From contig DYTG01000094.1 in assembly GCA_020726085.1 (NCBI GenBank), positions 1 to 6,616 on the forward strand: a stretch of DNA of 6,616 nt, read 5' to 3'. Below, piece by piece: positions 1 to 5,161 of the stretch. Origin of the DNA: Sulfurovum sp. GTDB taxonomy: Bacteria > Campylobacterota > Campylobacteria > Campylobacterales > Sulfurovaceae. The position numbers were made by a program, and so were the translations under genes. Each line of letters opens with the position of its first letter. Within the stretch, counting starts at the first letter, position 1. The notes beneath the pieces were generated by a model. The model searched no databases. It was not told where the DNA came from and worked only from the letters and a program-made list of their open reading frames with translations.

Positions 1-9
1 TTCATAAGG

Positions 10-15
10 TACAAT
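10..15 (+). promoter_or_regulatory. Possible -10 box for the antitoxin gene
   Basis: TACAAT differs from the TATAAT consensus by one base and lies 25 bp before the GTG start, so a transcript would have a short leader. Any -35 element would fall outside the window. Other than a purine-rich stretch (AAAAAAGA, 26-33) there is no strong ribosome binding site. This is a weak call. Confidence 0.3.
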
Positions 16-40
16 ATTAAATATCAAAAAAGAATTTATT

Positions 41-292
41 GTGCAACCCATATTGGCAAACTACACAGCAAGTATAACCGAACTCAAAAAATCCCCCACG
101 CAACTCCTTAAAGATGCAGGGGATGAAGCCGTAGCCATACTCAATCACAATGTAGCCAGTGCCTACCTCGTACCCAGTGCTTTATATGAAAAAATGATGA
201 ATATTATAGATGACTATTACCTTGCTCAAATAGTAAAAGAGAGACTAAATGACTGTGAAGGACCAATTAGGGTAAATATAGATGAGTTATAA
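41..292 (+). CDS. Type II toxin-antitoxin antitoxin, RelB/StbD (Phd/YefM-like) family
   Basis: This is an 83-residue antitoxin of the kind that binds its cognate RelE-type RNase toxin and represses its own operon. The N-terminal half has the look of a Phd/YefM DNA-binding fold: a short strand and helix with ITELKKSPTQLL (about residues 12-23), then AVAILNHNVASAYLVP (about 31-46), a pattern shared by StbD/YefM antitoxins. The acidic C-terminal tail (about 49-83, including IIDDYY and NIDEL) is the expected toxin-wrapping segment. The start is GTG, and an in-frame TAA lies at 5-7 upstream. Its stop overlaps the ATG (282) of the following toxin remnant, the usual coupled layout of such pairs. The reading frame is complete, but the toxin is not, so the antitoxin is now an orphan unless it neutralises a homologous toxin elsewhere. 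Family membership is judged by pattern and not by a search. Confidence 0.82.
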   Translation: MQPILANYTASITELKKSPTQLLKDAGDEAVAILNHNVASAYLVPSALYEKMMNIIDDYYLAQIVKERLNDCEGPIRVNIDEL

Positions 293-407
293 TTTAGATT
301 TCAAGCCCAAAGCCCTAAAAGAGTAGAACAAACTCAACTCTCCTATCAAAACGCAATTTCATAGGTTGGCGTATGAAGTTAAAGATGAAGAGTTGGTGGC
401 TTATTAG
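282..407 (+). pseudogene. Remnant of RelE/StbE-type toxin gene
   Basis: Starting at ATG 282, which overlaps the antitoxin stop, the frame reads MSYNLDFKPKALKE, a typical RelE-family opening. It is then cut by TAG at 324-326, exactly where these proteins usually have Trp (TGG to TAG is one substitution). Reading on in the same frame gives NKLNSPIKTQF and then HRLAYEVKDEELVAY, which match the start and the late beta-strand region of RelE toxins. The middle of the domain, about 30-35 residues including the Lys/Arg-rich helix, is absent, as after an in-frame deletion near 359-360. A second TAG at 405-407 ends the recognisable part, and the last strand (commonly a VGKRE-like segment) is missing. 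It cannot encode an active ribosome-dependent mRNA interferase. The homology comes from recalled family patterns and the deletion size is an estimate. Confidence 0.78.
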
Positions 408-770
408 ATTGGTGACCTCAATGAGATTATTGCCTACTTGTTCGTAGTTGGGGAAACCTCACACCCGCAAAGCTTTGTGCAAATCGTGTGCGATACGCTC
501 ACCGTGGAAGTTGGATATAAGCATATCGGCTTCTTTGGGTTTTCGCTCTACACCTTCAAAATCGCCAATTATAATCTTTTCACACGTTACTTTTTCCAAG
601 GCTTTGCTTTTGGTAGGGGACCCTACCGCTTTGATTTTGGCACCCGCTTCGCTGATACTTGTCGCCAACGAAAGAGCCTGATTGGGTTCGGTTGCAATCA
701 CGACCGATACACCACCGAGTACAAAATGGGTATCGAAGTGTAGGTGCTGTATGGAGATGTTTGAATGCTC
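408..770 (-). pseudogene. nifN: Remnant of a NifN-like nitrogenase cofactor assembly gene
   Basis: On the minus strand, an open frame from 770 down reads FDTHFVLGG, VIATEPNQALSLATSISEAG, GSPTKSKALEKV, IIIGDFEGVE, and then ADMLISNFHGERIAHDLHKAL. This is the pattern of the C-terminal Rossmann-like domain of nitrogenase component-1 relatives, closest in my judgement to NifN, which with NifE scaffolds FeMo-cofactor assembly. A TGA at 459-461 stands where Arg is expected before GFPNYEQVGN (CGA to TGA is one transition). Beyond it the frame continues to about 408 as NNLIEVTNLIS, seemingly missing the usual segment between VGN and the terminal helix. The whole N-terminal half is absent: the frame begins directly at the gmhB stop codon. 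About 120 of the roughly 400-450 residues remain. NifE, NifK or a BchN-type relative is less likely. An open frame of 81 codons (701-459) survives but lacks a convincing start or ribosome binding site. Confidence 0.7.
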
Positions 771-1307
771 TTACAGAGTTTTGGCTTTTTTATGTTTTAC
801 AAGCTCTCTTAGATTATCAATCTTTTTATCATAAACAACGGCTCGGATATCATGCCCTGTGGAGATGAGGTAGCACTCCCCTACCCTTGCTTTTTTACCC
901 GCTTCCATATCGCTTAGTTTGTCACCTACCAAAAGAGAGTGAGCAAGGTCTATGGCAAACTCTTTTTGGGCTTCCCAAATCATTCCTGCGTTGGGTTTTC
1001 GACAAATGCACTCTCCATCAATATCGGGGTGATGGGGGCAATAATAGACTCTGGCTATATCGATGGACTTTTTTTTAAACTCTCCCAACATCCAATCATT
1101 GAGGATTTTAAACTCCTCATGGGTGTAGTACCCTTTGGCAATTCCCGCTTGATTGGTAATGACAACGATAAGATAACCTTGAGTCTCAAAATAGCGACAC
1201 GCTTCAAAAACCCCATCGATAAACTCAAAATCCTCTACGGTGTGCAAATAGTGCTTTTCGACATTTATCACTCCATCTCGATCCAAAAAAAGAGCTTTTC
1301 GTTTCAT
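771..1307 (-). CDS. gmhB: D-glycero-beta-D-manno-heptose 1,7-bisphosphate 7-phosphatase
   Basis: This HAD-superfamily phosphatase removes the 7-phosphate of heptose 1,7-bisphosphate in the cytoplasmic route to ADP-heptose, the core sugar precursor of lipooligosaccharide. The motifs are complete: the catalytic DRDGV at residues 9-13 (nucleophile D9, acid/base D11), TNQAGI at 51-56, the zinc loop with C90, H92, C100 and C102 typical of GmhB, RKP at 103-105, and GDKLSD at 128-133. The length of 178 residues is close to the family norm. The start is ATG preceded by GAAAGGTATTAA, a good ribosome binding site. It is the last intact gene of the minus-strand series, 106 bp after the small gene. HisB-type histidinol phosphatase has a related fold, but the short single domain and the heptose gene gmhA elsewhere in the window favour GmhB. 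Its stop codon abuts the NifN remnant in the same frame. Confidence 0.93.
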   Translation of the reverse strand: MKRKALFLDRDGVINVEKHYLHTVEDFEFIDGVFEACRYFETQGYLIVVITNQAGIAKGYYTHEEFKILNDWMLGEFKKKSIDIARVYYCPHHPDIDGECICRKPNAGMIWEAQKEFAIDLAHSLLVGDKLSDMEAGKKARVGECYLISTGHDIRAVVYDKKIDNLRELVKHKKAKTL

Positions 1308-1309
1308 TT

Positions 1310-1358
1310 AATACCTTTCACTAAAGCTTTGCCTATCGGCAAGAGTTCAATACCTTTC
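1310..1358. repeat. Duplicated 10-bp ribosome-binding-site-like repeat upstream of gmhB
   Basis: AATACCTTTC occurs at 1310-1319 and again at 1349-1358, 39 bp apart. On the coding strand this is GAAAGGTATT. The copy nearest gmhB serves as its ribosome binding site. Between the copies is a small hairpin, TTGCC/GGCAA with a TATC loop (1329-1342), without a T-tract on either strand. The remainder of the 1308-1413 gap holds no other gene I can support. Confidence 0.5.
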
Positions 1359-1413
1359 TGGGTGAAGCAATCTTAGGTAAAGTGCGTAACATTAGCTAAA
1401 TAATCTCACTGTG

Positions 1414-1605
1414 TTAGTCTAGCTCCACCCCATCCCAAAACTCATCATAATCCAAATTGATTTCTGTTTGTGCTTGTGCTTTCTTTTGAGCTTCAAAGTA
1501 GAGTTTAAGTGCCTCATGCACGATAGTATCGTACTCGTTTTTATAAAGCTTAGCATAATACTTAATGCCCTCAAAATCCTCTTGTGAAATCTTAATCACC
1601 GCCAT
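1414..1605 (-). CDS. Small protein of unknown function, possible ribbon-helix-helix fold
   Basis: I do not recognise this 63-residue protein. It opens with a short hydrophobic strand (AVIKI, residues 2-6), followed by two amphipathic helices: about 7-22, then about 24-46 with TIVHEALKLYFEAQKKAQ. This is compatible with a ribbon-helix-helix DNA-binding protein or antitoxin. The tail is very acidic and ends DYDEFWDGVELD, a plausible partner-binding peptide. The calculated impression is of a strongly acidic protein without membrane segments or cysteines. Its ATG lies inside the last codons of aat, giving a 14-bp overlap in another frame, with GGGAG directly before the start, so translation is probably coupled to aat. 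No toxin-like gene follows: the next gene is gmhB after 106 bp. It could be an orphan antitoxin or a clade-specific small protein. The fold is inferred from pattern only. Confidence 0.7.
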   Translation of the reverse strand: MAVIKISQEDFEGIKYYAKLYKNEYDTIVHEALKLYFEAQKKAQAQTEINLDYDEFWDGVELD

Positions 1606-2320
1606 ACTCCCAGTTCCAATCGCTCCATGAGCCTATTTTGCCCCCTTTTTGGAGTGTGGCGTGAAGCTCGTCCAAAAAGATAGTGCGGTGGAGTACTTGA
1701 GCACCGATGCTTTGGAGATGCTCCGTGGGGAGTTGACAATCAATAAAGTCAAATCCCTCTCGCAATAAAACGTCGCTAAGTCCTTTGAGGGCTATCTTTG
1801 AGCCATCTTTGGCAAGTGAAAACATCGATTCACCAAAAAATCCCCCACCCATCGAGATACCGTACAATCCTCCTAGCAGTCTATCCTCCTCATCGTACGC
1901 CTCTACGCTGTGAGCAAATCCCATCTCATAAAGCGTAGTATAAGCCTCGATGATTTGGGGAGTAATCCATGTATTGCCACTTTGTCCCTTGCGTGACGCT
2001 TGGGAACTGTGGGCAATGACGCTAGGAAAATCTCTATCAAAATGGACTCTAAAGGCGTTGTTGCGTAGTCGTCGGCGAAAGGATTGGGAGAGCTTGAAGC
2101 TATCAGGATAGAGTACAAGACGAGGATTGGGAGACCACCAAAGAATAGGGTCATCGGCATTGTACCACGGAAAAATCCCCTTGGAGTAGGCTTTGAGAAG
2201 ACGATTAGGGCTTAGGTCACCACCATATGCCAAAAGTCCCTCATCCGAAGCAAAGCGGGGATTGGGGAAGATATGATCCATACCAATTTGAGTGATGATG
2301 TAGTTGTCTTCATCAAGCAT
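1592..2320 (-). CDS. aat: Leucyl/phenylalanyl-tRNA-protein transferase
   Basis: Aat transfers Leu or Phe from aminoacyl-tRNA to proteins bearing N-terminal Arg or Lys, which makes them substrates of the ClpS-ClpAP N-degron pathway encoded just upstream. From the ATG at 2320 it has 242 residues, close to the usual length. Family motifs are present in order: AYGGDLSPNRL (31-41), GIFPWYN (48-54), WWSPNPR (61-67), TWITP (117-121), GGLYGISMGGGFFGESMFS (150-168) and DCQLPTEHLQSIGA (194-207). E164, D194 and Q196 match in order and spacing the residues reported as important in the E. coli enzyme (E156, D186, Q188). The start is uncertain. TTG at 2329 has AAGGGG six bases before it (245 residues), and the longest frame begins at a TTG at 2350 and overlaps clpA. 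I chose the ATG because it clears the clpA stop by 10 bp. Confidence 0.93.
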   Translation of the reverse strand: MLDEDNYIITQIGMDHIFPNPRFASDEGLLAYGGDLSPNRLLKAYSKGIFPWYNADDPILWWSPNPRLVLYPDSFKLSQSFRRRLRNNAFRVHFDRDFPSVIAHSSQASRKGQSGNTWITPQIIEAYTTLYEMGFAHSVEAYDEEDRLLGGLYGISMGGGFFGESMFSLAKDGSKIALKGLSDVLLREGFDFIDCQLPTEHLQSIGAQVLHRTIFLDELHATLQKGGKIGSWSDWNWEYGGD

Positions 2321-2330
2321 CGAGCCCAAT

Positions 2331-4529
2331 CTACGCCCCTTGAAACACAAATGTCAATTGTTTATCAAGGCCTATCGTTACGCTTCCGCCTTTTTTGAGT
2401 CGTCCAAATAAAATCTCATCGCTTAGATGCTCTTTGATCTCTCTATCTATCACACGAGCAATATCTCTAGCTCCGTATTTGTCGCTGTAGCCTTGCGTAG
2501 CGATGTGTTCTTTGGCTTCAAAGGTAAGTTTGAGTGTAATCCCTTTGCTTAGGAGTAATGTGTTGAGTTTGCCTATCTCAATATCGACAATCTGAGTAAT
2601 ATCGGCTAGGCTTAGCGTGTTGAACTCTACAATCGCACTCAAACGATTGATAAATTCAGGTGCAAAGTGGTTTTTGATAGCTTTGGTAGTCTTAGCAGAG
2701 CTGTTTTTCTCAAAGCCCATCACGTTGGGTTCTTTGGTGCCAATATTGGAGGTCATGATAAGTATGACGTGTTTAAAATCGCTTACTACGCCGTTGTTGT
2801 CGGTGAGTTTTGCTCCATCCATTACTTGAAGCAAAATATTCATCAAATCGGGATGTGCCTTTTCGATTTCATCAAGCAACAATACCGTATGGGGATGTTT
2901 TTTGATCATCTCCGTCAAAAGCCCCCCTTGTTCATACCCCACATACCCTGGAGGCGCTCCGATAAGACGGCTAATGGAGTGAGGCTCCATGTATTCGCTC
3001 ATATCAAGCTTCTCAAAGTGAATACCCAAAGCATTGGCAAGTTGAGTCGAAAGCTCCGTTTTGCCTACCCCTGTAGGTCCTACGAAGAGAAAACTTCCAA
3101 TAGGCTTATTGTCGCCGTTGAGTCCTGCATAAGAGCGTTTGATGGAAGAGACCAAATGTTCAATCGCTTCATTTTGTCCGATAATACGCTCTTTGAGTGC
3201 GTTGCTAAGCTCTTTGATTTTGGCACTATCATCAAGGCTTACGACATTAGATGGGAGACGAAGCATCTTAGCGATAGTATCTTCTATATCTTTTTGCGTT
3301 ACCTCCACATCCCTTAAGCCTTTGAGCATAAATCCAGCCCCCACTTCATCTATCAAATCCATCGCCTTATCGGGCAAAAATCTATCGTGAATATACTTCA
3401 CCGATAAATCTATAGCACTTTGCAACGCTTCGTCACTAAAACGAATCTTGTGATAGGCTTCGTATTTCTCTTTGATACCGTGCAAAATAGTGAGCGTATC
3501 TTCAATGCTTGGTTCATCGACATCAATCTTGGCAAAACGGCGTGAAAGGGCTTTGTCTTTGTCAAAAAAGTTGCGATACTCTCCAAATGTCGTAGCTCCA
3601 ATGCACTTAATTTCACCTCTCGCAAGGGCAGGTTTAAGTAAATTGGAGGCATCCATACTTCCTCCGCTTGTCGCTCCTGCACCTACGATGGTATGAATCT
3701 CATCGATAAAAATGATAGAGTTTTCAATCTCTTGAAGCTCCTTGAGTACTCCTTTGAGGCGTTTTTCAAAATCTCCTCGGTATTTGCTCCCCGCTATCAT
3801 CGCCCCTATATCCAACGAAAAGACTTCGGAGTTTTGTAAGATTTGAGGCACATCGCCTTGTGCAATTTTGAGTGCCAACCCCTCAGCAATAGCCGTCTTA
3901 CCAACCCCTGGTTCACCTACTAGGAGCGGATTGTTTTTTTTGCGACGGCAAAGCGTTTGCATAACCCTTGTAATTTCACCCTCTCTACCTACGACGGGGT
4001 CAATTTTGCCACTTTTTGCCAATGCAACGAGATTGATGGTAAATTTATCCAAATAGCTCTCTTTTTTGTTCACTTCCCTCTCGATACCGCCCTCTTTTTT
4101 CTCTTGTGCAATATGAGCGTGAGAGATAATCTCCAAAATATCAACCTTCTCAATCCCTTCACGTTGCATCAAAATGTAGGCATAAGAGGAGGGTTGCGAA
4201 AAAATAGCCACAAGCATATCGCCTACACTTGCTTCATCTTTGCCTGAAGAGCGGATGTGTGCCATCATATTGCCAATAGCATTGGAGAGCGATATGGTCT
4301 CCATAGGGTCGTGTATCTGCTGGGTTTGAGGTGTATTTTCGATAATGTGATCGGCTATCTCTTCTCTGAGGGTATCACGATCAATCTCTAGCATATCAAA
4401 TATCTCTTTGCCCTCAACAGAGTTGAGAATTGCCAAAAAGATATGTTCGACAGTAAGGTACTCGTGACGATGCTCTTTGGCGTACTCGACTGAGTTTTTA
4501 AAAACGCTGTTTAATTCTAGGCTTATCAT
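2331..4529 (-). CDS. clpA: ATP-dependent Clp protease ATP-binding subunit ClpA
   Basis: ClpA is the AAA+ unfoldase that threads substrates into the ClpP peptidase, with ClpS delivering N-degron proteins. The 732 residues are slightly fewer than in E. coli ClpA. The order is: Clp N-domain repeats (about 1-140), where ClpS docks; first AAA+ module with Walker A GEPGVGKT (205-212), pore loop KYRG (249-252), Walker B FIDE (274-277) and arginine-finger region SRRF (329-332); second module with Walker A GPTGVGKT (484-491), pore loop GYVGYEQGG (528-536), Walker B LLLDE (550-554), and sensor-2 GARDIAR (686-692). The absence of the long coiled-coil middle domain separates it from ClpB. The ClpP-contacting loop reads VMGFEKN with MGF at 604-606 in place of the usual IGL/IGF. 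The ATG overlaps the clpS stop as ATGA, so the two are translationally coupled. aat follows at once. Confidence 0.97.
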   Translation of the reverse strand: MISLELNSVFKNSVEYAKEHRHEYLTVEHIFLAILNSVEGKEIFDMLEIDRDTLREEIADHIIENTPQTQQIHDPMETISLSNAIGNMMAHIRSSGKDEASVGDMLVAIFSQPSSYAYILMQREGIEKVDILEIISHAHIAQEKKEGGIEREVNKKESYLDKFTINLVALAKSGKIDPVVGREGEITRVMQTLCRRKKNNPLLVGEPGVGKTAIAEGLALKIAQGDVPQILQNSEVFSLDIGAMIAGSKYRGDFEKRLKGVLKELQEIENSIIFIDEIHTIVGAGATSGGSMDASNLLKPALARGEIKCIGATTFGEYRNFFDKDKALSRRFAKIDVDEPSIEDTLTILHGIKEKYEAYHKIRFSDEALQSAIDLSVKYIHDRFLPDKAMDLIDEVGAGFMLKGLRDVEVTQKDIEDTIAKMLRLPSNVVSLDDSAKIKELSNALKERIIGQNEAIEHLVSSIKRSYAGLNGDNKPIGSFLFVGPTGVGKTELSTQLANALGIHFEKLDMSEYMEPHSISRLIGAPPGYVGYEQGGLLTEMIKKHPHTVLLLDEIEKAHPDLMNILLQVMDGAKLTDNNGVVSDFKHVILIMTSNIGTKEPNVMGFEKNSSAKTTKAIKNHFAPEFINRLSAIVEFNTLSLADITQIVDIEIGKLNTLLLSKGITLKLTFEAKEHIATQGYSDKYGARDIARVIDREIKEHLSDEILFGRLKKGGSVTIGLDKQLTFVFQGA

Positions 4530-4825
4530 TGCTCTTCCTCCATGGTGGCAAGTAAAGGAAATTGATTCTCTTTGGCTAAACGTTTGACTTGTTCGACTTT
4601 GGTTTGGGCTATCTCAAAGGTGTAGATACCGCATGTTCCACGCCCCTTTTTATGCACATCCAACATAATTATCTCTGCTTCTTGTTGGCTTTTGTGAAAA
4701 ATCTTTATCAGTATCATAATTACAAAATCCATCGTCGTATAGTCATCATTATGAAGCAAAACACGATACATCTTGGGCTTATCTAACCCTACATCTGTTT
4801 TGGTTTCTTCAATAATTTTTGGCAT
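4526..4825 (-). CDS. clpS: ATP-dependent Clp protease adaptor protein ClpS
   Basis: ClpS binds proteins with N-terminal Leu, Phe, Tyr or Trp and passes them to the ClpA N-domain. This 99-residue protein has a flexible N-terminal extension (about 1-17) needed for delivery, then the conserved core. LLHNDDYTTMDFV (23-35) supplies the N26 and D27 contacts to the substrate alpha-amino group and M32 of the side-chain pocket. M54 corresponds to the gatekeeper Met, and H58 in the VHKKGRG segment to the other amino-group contact. These assignments follow the known E. coli/Caulobacter ClpS structures. The ATG is preceded by AGAAGGAAATTGTAA, a clear ribosome binding site. It is the first gene of the minus-strand unit, with a strong -10 box about 55 bp upstream. 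The key binding residues are all present, so it should act as a true N-degron adaptor. Confidence 0.96.
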   Translation of the reverse strand: MPKIIEETKTDVGLDKPKMYRVLLHNDDYTTMDFVIMILIKIFHKSQQEAEIIMLDVHKKGRGTCGIYTFEIAQTKVEQVKRLAKENQFPLLATMEEEQ

Positions 4826-4878
4826 TTACAATTTCCTTCTTAATTTTTCTATTATTTTATGTCGTTATAATATAGTAT

Positions 4879-4908
4879 ATTATAGCTAAAAAAACAAGAG
4901 TTTTGCAA
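4879..4908 (-). promoter_or_regulatory. Promoter for the clpS-clpA-aat operon
   Basis: Read on the minus strand, TTGCAA (4908-4903) is followed after 18 bp by a perfect TATAAT (4884-4879), preceded by an A/T-rich run of T residues as in many Campylobacterota promoters. The predicted start is near 4872, giving a leader of about 45 nt before clpS. The -35 lies within the palindrome TTTTGCAAAA (4901-4910). Confidence 0.6.
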
Positions 4909-4922
4909 AAACCGTTCTCTAA

Positions 4923-4953
4923 TTTGGCAATTCTCATTCAAACAAGAGCCAAA
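4923..4953. repeat. Short inverted repeat in the divergent promoter region
   Basis: TTTGGC (4923-4928) and GCCAAA (4948-4953) form a perfect 6-bp inverted repeat around 19 bp, between the clpS promoter and the promoter reading right. It could be an operator, but it is short enough to be chance and does not resemble the BirA biotin operator (TTGTAAACC / GGTTTACAA). I assign no regulator. Confidence 0.25.
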
Positions 4954-4980
4954 CAATCAAAAAGTATAATCGATGTTTTA

Positions 4981-4989
4981 TGGTATAAT
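4981..4989 (+). promoter_or_regulatory. Extended -10 promoter reading toward bioD
   Basis: TGGTATAAT is a perfect TATAAT with the extended TG one base before it. A second TATAAT lies at 4965-4970. The start is predicted near 4996, about 165 nt before bioD. The leader carries a strong ribosome binding site and the short broken frame at 5017. No convincing -35 is seen, which is usual in this phylum. Confidence 0.6.
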
Positions 4990-5016
4990 ATGCGTATCAA
5001 TAGGTAGGAGGAAGAT

Positions 5017-5135
5017 ATGAGCGAAACATTGATAATCAAAGCAGAGCGTATCTATATTGACCAAATAATGACATAGATTCAAATATTATCATCTACTATC
5101 TTAATGGCAATCAAGTTATTTTTGAAGTAAAATAA
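5017..5135 (+). pseudogene. Short reading frame, apparently frameshifted, in the bioD leader
   Basis: A strong ribosome binding site (TAGGAGGA, 5006-5013) precedes ATG 5017, which opens MSETLIIKAERIYIDQIMT and stops at TAG 5074-5076 after only 19 residues. One frame over, the sequence continues in protein-like fashion as NNDIDSNIIIYYLNGNQVIF, then EVK, and ends at TAA 5133-5135. Restoring one A in the AAA run at 5063-5065 joins both halves into a single 39-residue protein. I recognise no family. The DSNIIIYYLNG segment recalls the start of VapC-like PIN domains, but there is too little to claim that. Options are a decayed small gene, a sequencing error, or a leader peptide whose stop matters for bioD. 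It may represent the small unknown genes that lie between clpS and bioD in relatives. Confidence 0.4.
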
Positions 5136-5150
5136 CGATTTTGTGTCTCA

Positions 5151-5156
5151 AAGGAG
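5151..5156 (+). promoter_or_regulatory. Ribosome binding site that fixes the bioD start
   Basis: AAGGAG sits 5 bp before the TTG at 5162, an ideal spacing. It lies inside the longer possible frame that begins at TTG 5141, so the downstream TTG is preferred. Confidence 0.75.
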
Positions 5157-5161
5157 ACTAT

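Noticed and set aside
438..743. A 101-codon plus-strand frame
   Set aside because: It is the antisense shadow of the NifN-like remnant, which explains the same bases with recognisable protein motifs.
939..1376. A 145-codon plus-strand frame opposite gmhB
   Set aside because: It is antisense to a complete GmhB with all catalytic motifs and shows no family pattern of its own.
2667..3317. A 216-codon open frame on the plus strand, antisense to clpA
   Set aside because: It lies wholly within well-conserved clpA coding sequence, has no ribosome binding site of note, and its translation looks like random antisense sequence.
5082..5108. VapC-type PIN toxin start (DSNIIIYYLNG)
   Set aside because: The similarity covers about ten residues, no further PIN acidic residues follow before the stop, and the frame lacks its own start codon.
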